From Sipunculus nudus (lineage: Eukaryota; Annelida; Sipuncula; Golfingiida; Sipunculidae), in assembly GCA_026874595.1 (NCBI GenBank), contig CM049318.1, positions 13,807,241-13,871,240 of the forward strand: a DNA stretch of 64,000 nucleotides. The letters are read 5' to 3'. Position numbers and translations under genes: made by a program. Under the pieces are notes generated by a model, which saw only the letters and a list, made by a program, of their open reading frames with translations, made no database searches and was not told the DNA's origin. This document shows positions 63,367 to 64,000 of the stretch, in pieces; the first letter of the stretch is position 1; each line of letters starts with the position of its first letter.

Positions 63367-63968
63367 GTTAACAGCTTAGGTGTTGCCAGATAGTACTGAC
63401 AGCAGAGGTTGGTATGATGAGGGGATAATATATATATCACTATGTAGTATGTAGGAGGCAGCCAAAACAAGGCCCAACATAACCTCCTCCATTGTTGGCT
63501 CCATAATCCTCTGTACTGTTGTCCTCTGTGAGTGTAACCTATGGGAGAGTCTTTCGGGAGTAATATTCATATCTTTGTGAGAGCAGTGTTCATATAGGCT
63601 TTGGAAGATAGGCCAATTTAACTAGAAATGGCTGGCATGGGTGTACTAGCTTTGATATTTGGGGCTCATCAGGAACCATAGACGCAGCCAAAATGTGTGA
63701 CATGTGCCATTGAACTGGAATATTCCCTTCAATAAACCTGACAAAAATACCACACAAGAGAAACAGAAAAGATTTTGCATAATGAAAGTTTAAAGTATTT
63801 ATCACATTTAATGGATGGACTGATCACATGAATGGAGGTTTACACAGACTGACATAGATATGAAGGATCACTGCTACGACAGTCTGCCGAGCCAGAAAGT
63901 GGAAACGTACATCAGTCCACTATCCGTGGCAGGTACCTGTACGTTATTCTACCAGCTTCCTTTATTAC

Positions 63969-64000
63969 CTATGGTGGTGTAGGATACCGCTGCTGGCAGG
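63969..64000 (-). CDS. HECW: HECW-like E3 ligase, partial exon just upstream of the main C2 exon (continues past the window)
   Basis: Read on the minus strand, the last 32 bases encode LPAAVSYTTI followed by the first base of a Gly codon, then a GTAATA donor. The downstream exon (40216) begins with two bases that complete GGG, so the phases agree. The joined residues [16 protein letters not shown] align without a gap to the start of the vertebrate HECW1/HECW2 C2 domain as I recall it (pattern VSFTLSDLRAVGLKKG). This places the block at the N-terminal edge of C2. The 5' end of the exon is outside the window. The evidence is short, but phase, donor and alignment agree. The rest of the N-terminal HECW region should lie above 64000. 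Confidence 0.72.
   Translation of the reverse strand, partial: CQQRYPTPP

Larger units (their letters stand above)
40217..63968 (-). other. 23.8-kb intron upstream of the main C2 exon
   Basis: The intron is bounded by GTAATA (from 63968) and CTTTACAG (ending 40217). It holds both SINE families, the GGGGCTTTT foldback, a 1.36-kb direct duplication, the ~46-bp satellite, family B copy 2, family C and smaller repeats. The other stretches (40977-42711, 44441-49035, 49276-50272, 53047-54339, 55567-58195, 60187-61038, 62214-63052, 63367-63968) were scanned for the rest of the HECW N-terminal region and for other genes; none were found, which fits exon 63969 joining 40216 directly. Confidence 0.75.

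Noticed and set aside
40217-63968. Search for exons of the HECW N-terminal domain in the large intron
   Set aside because: None were found, and exon 63969 fits directly onto 40216 in phase and alignment, so none are needed.

Overview
The window looks like one stretch of a marine invertebrate genome, most likely a bivalve or other mollusc. This is inferred from AT-rich, CpG-poor sequence, very long introns, tRNA-derived SINEs, and mobile elements with tandem-repeat cores ending in GGAC-rich runs and terminal hairpins. No bacterial, organellar or viral features were seen.

The whole 64 kb appears to lie inside one protein-coding gene on the minus strand, a HECW/NEDL-type (NEDD4 family) HECT E3 ubiquitin ligase. 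Five coding blocks were found, all with GT-AG borders. In transcript order they are 64000-63969 (partial, at the window edge), 40216-40047, 39288-39146, 25337-25246 and 6727-4643. Their phases fit exactly (1/2, 0/0, 2/1, 1/2). The first four encode the C2 domain. The last is a single 2,085-base exon encoding about 695 residues of low-complexity, His/Arg-, Ser/Thr- and Pro-rich linker. The N-terminal HECW domain should lie above 64000, and the WW and HECT domains below position 1. Introns are about 23.8, 0.76, 13.8, 18.5 and more than 4.6 kb.

The introns are crowded with mobile elements. The most striking group is six elements in four families, called A to D here: A at 1-1713, 10121-13929 and 34047-36673; B at 29646-31262 and 58196-60186; C at 61039-62213; D at 25753-26220. 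They share little internal sequence but one plan: a hairpin near the 5' end, a short box just after it, a core that is usually tandemly repeated, and a 3' terminal hairpin whose outer arm is complementary to the 5' box. This matches what is known of non-autonomous Helentron-like (HINE, bivalve 'pearl') elements. Families B and C carry regular arrays of the palindrome GGTGGCGCCACC.

Other repeats include: a 1.9-kb CpG-rich inverted-repeat transposon nested in family A copy 2; two tRNA-derived SINE families, one copy split by a 278-bp MITE; a Tc1/mariner-like MITE; a GGGGCTTTT foldback; a 1,363-bp recent direct duplication; a 26-bp minisatellite; a degenerate ~46-bp satellite; and several microsatellites. 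No tRNA, rRNA or second protein-coding gene could be supported. Apart from the five exons, the open reading frames are repeats or chance.
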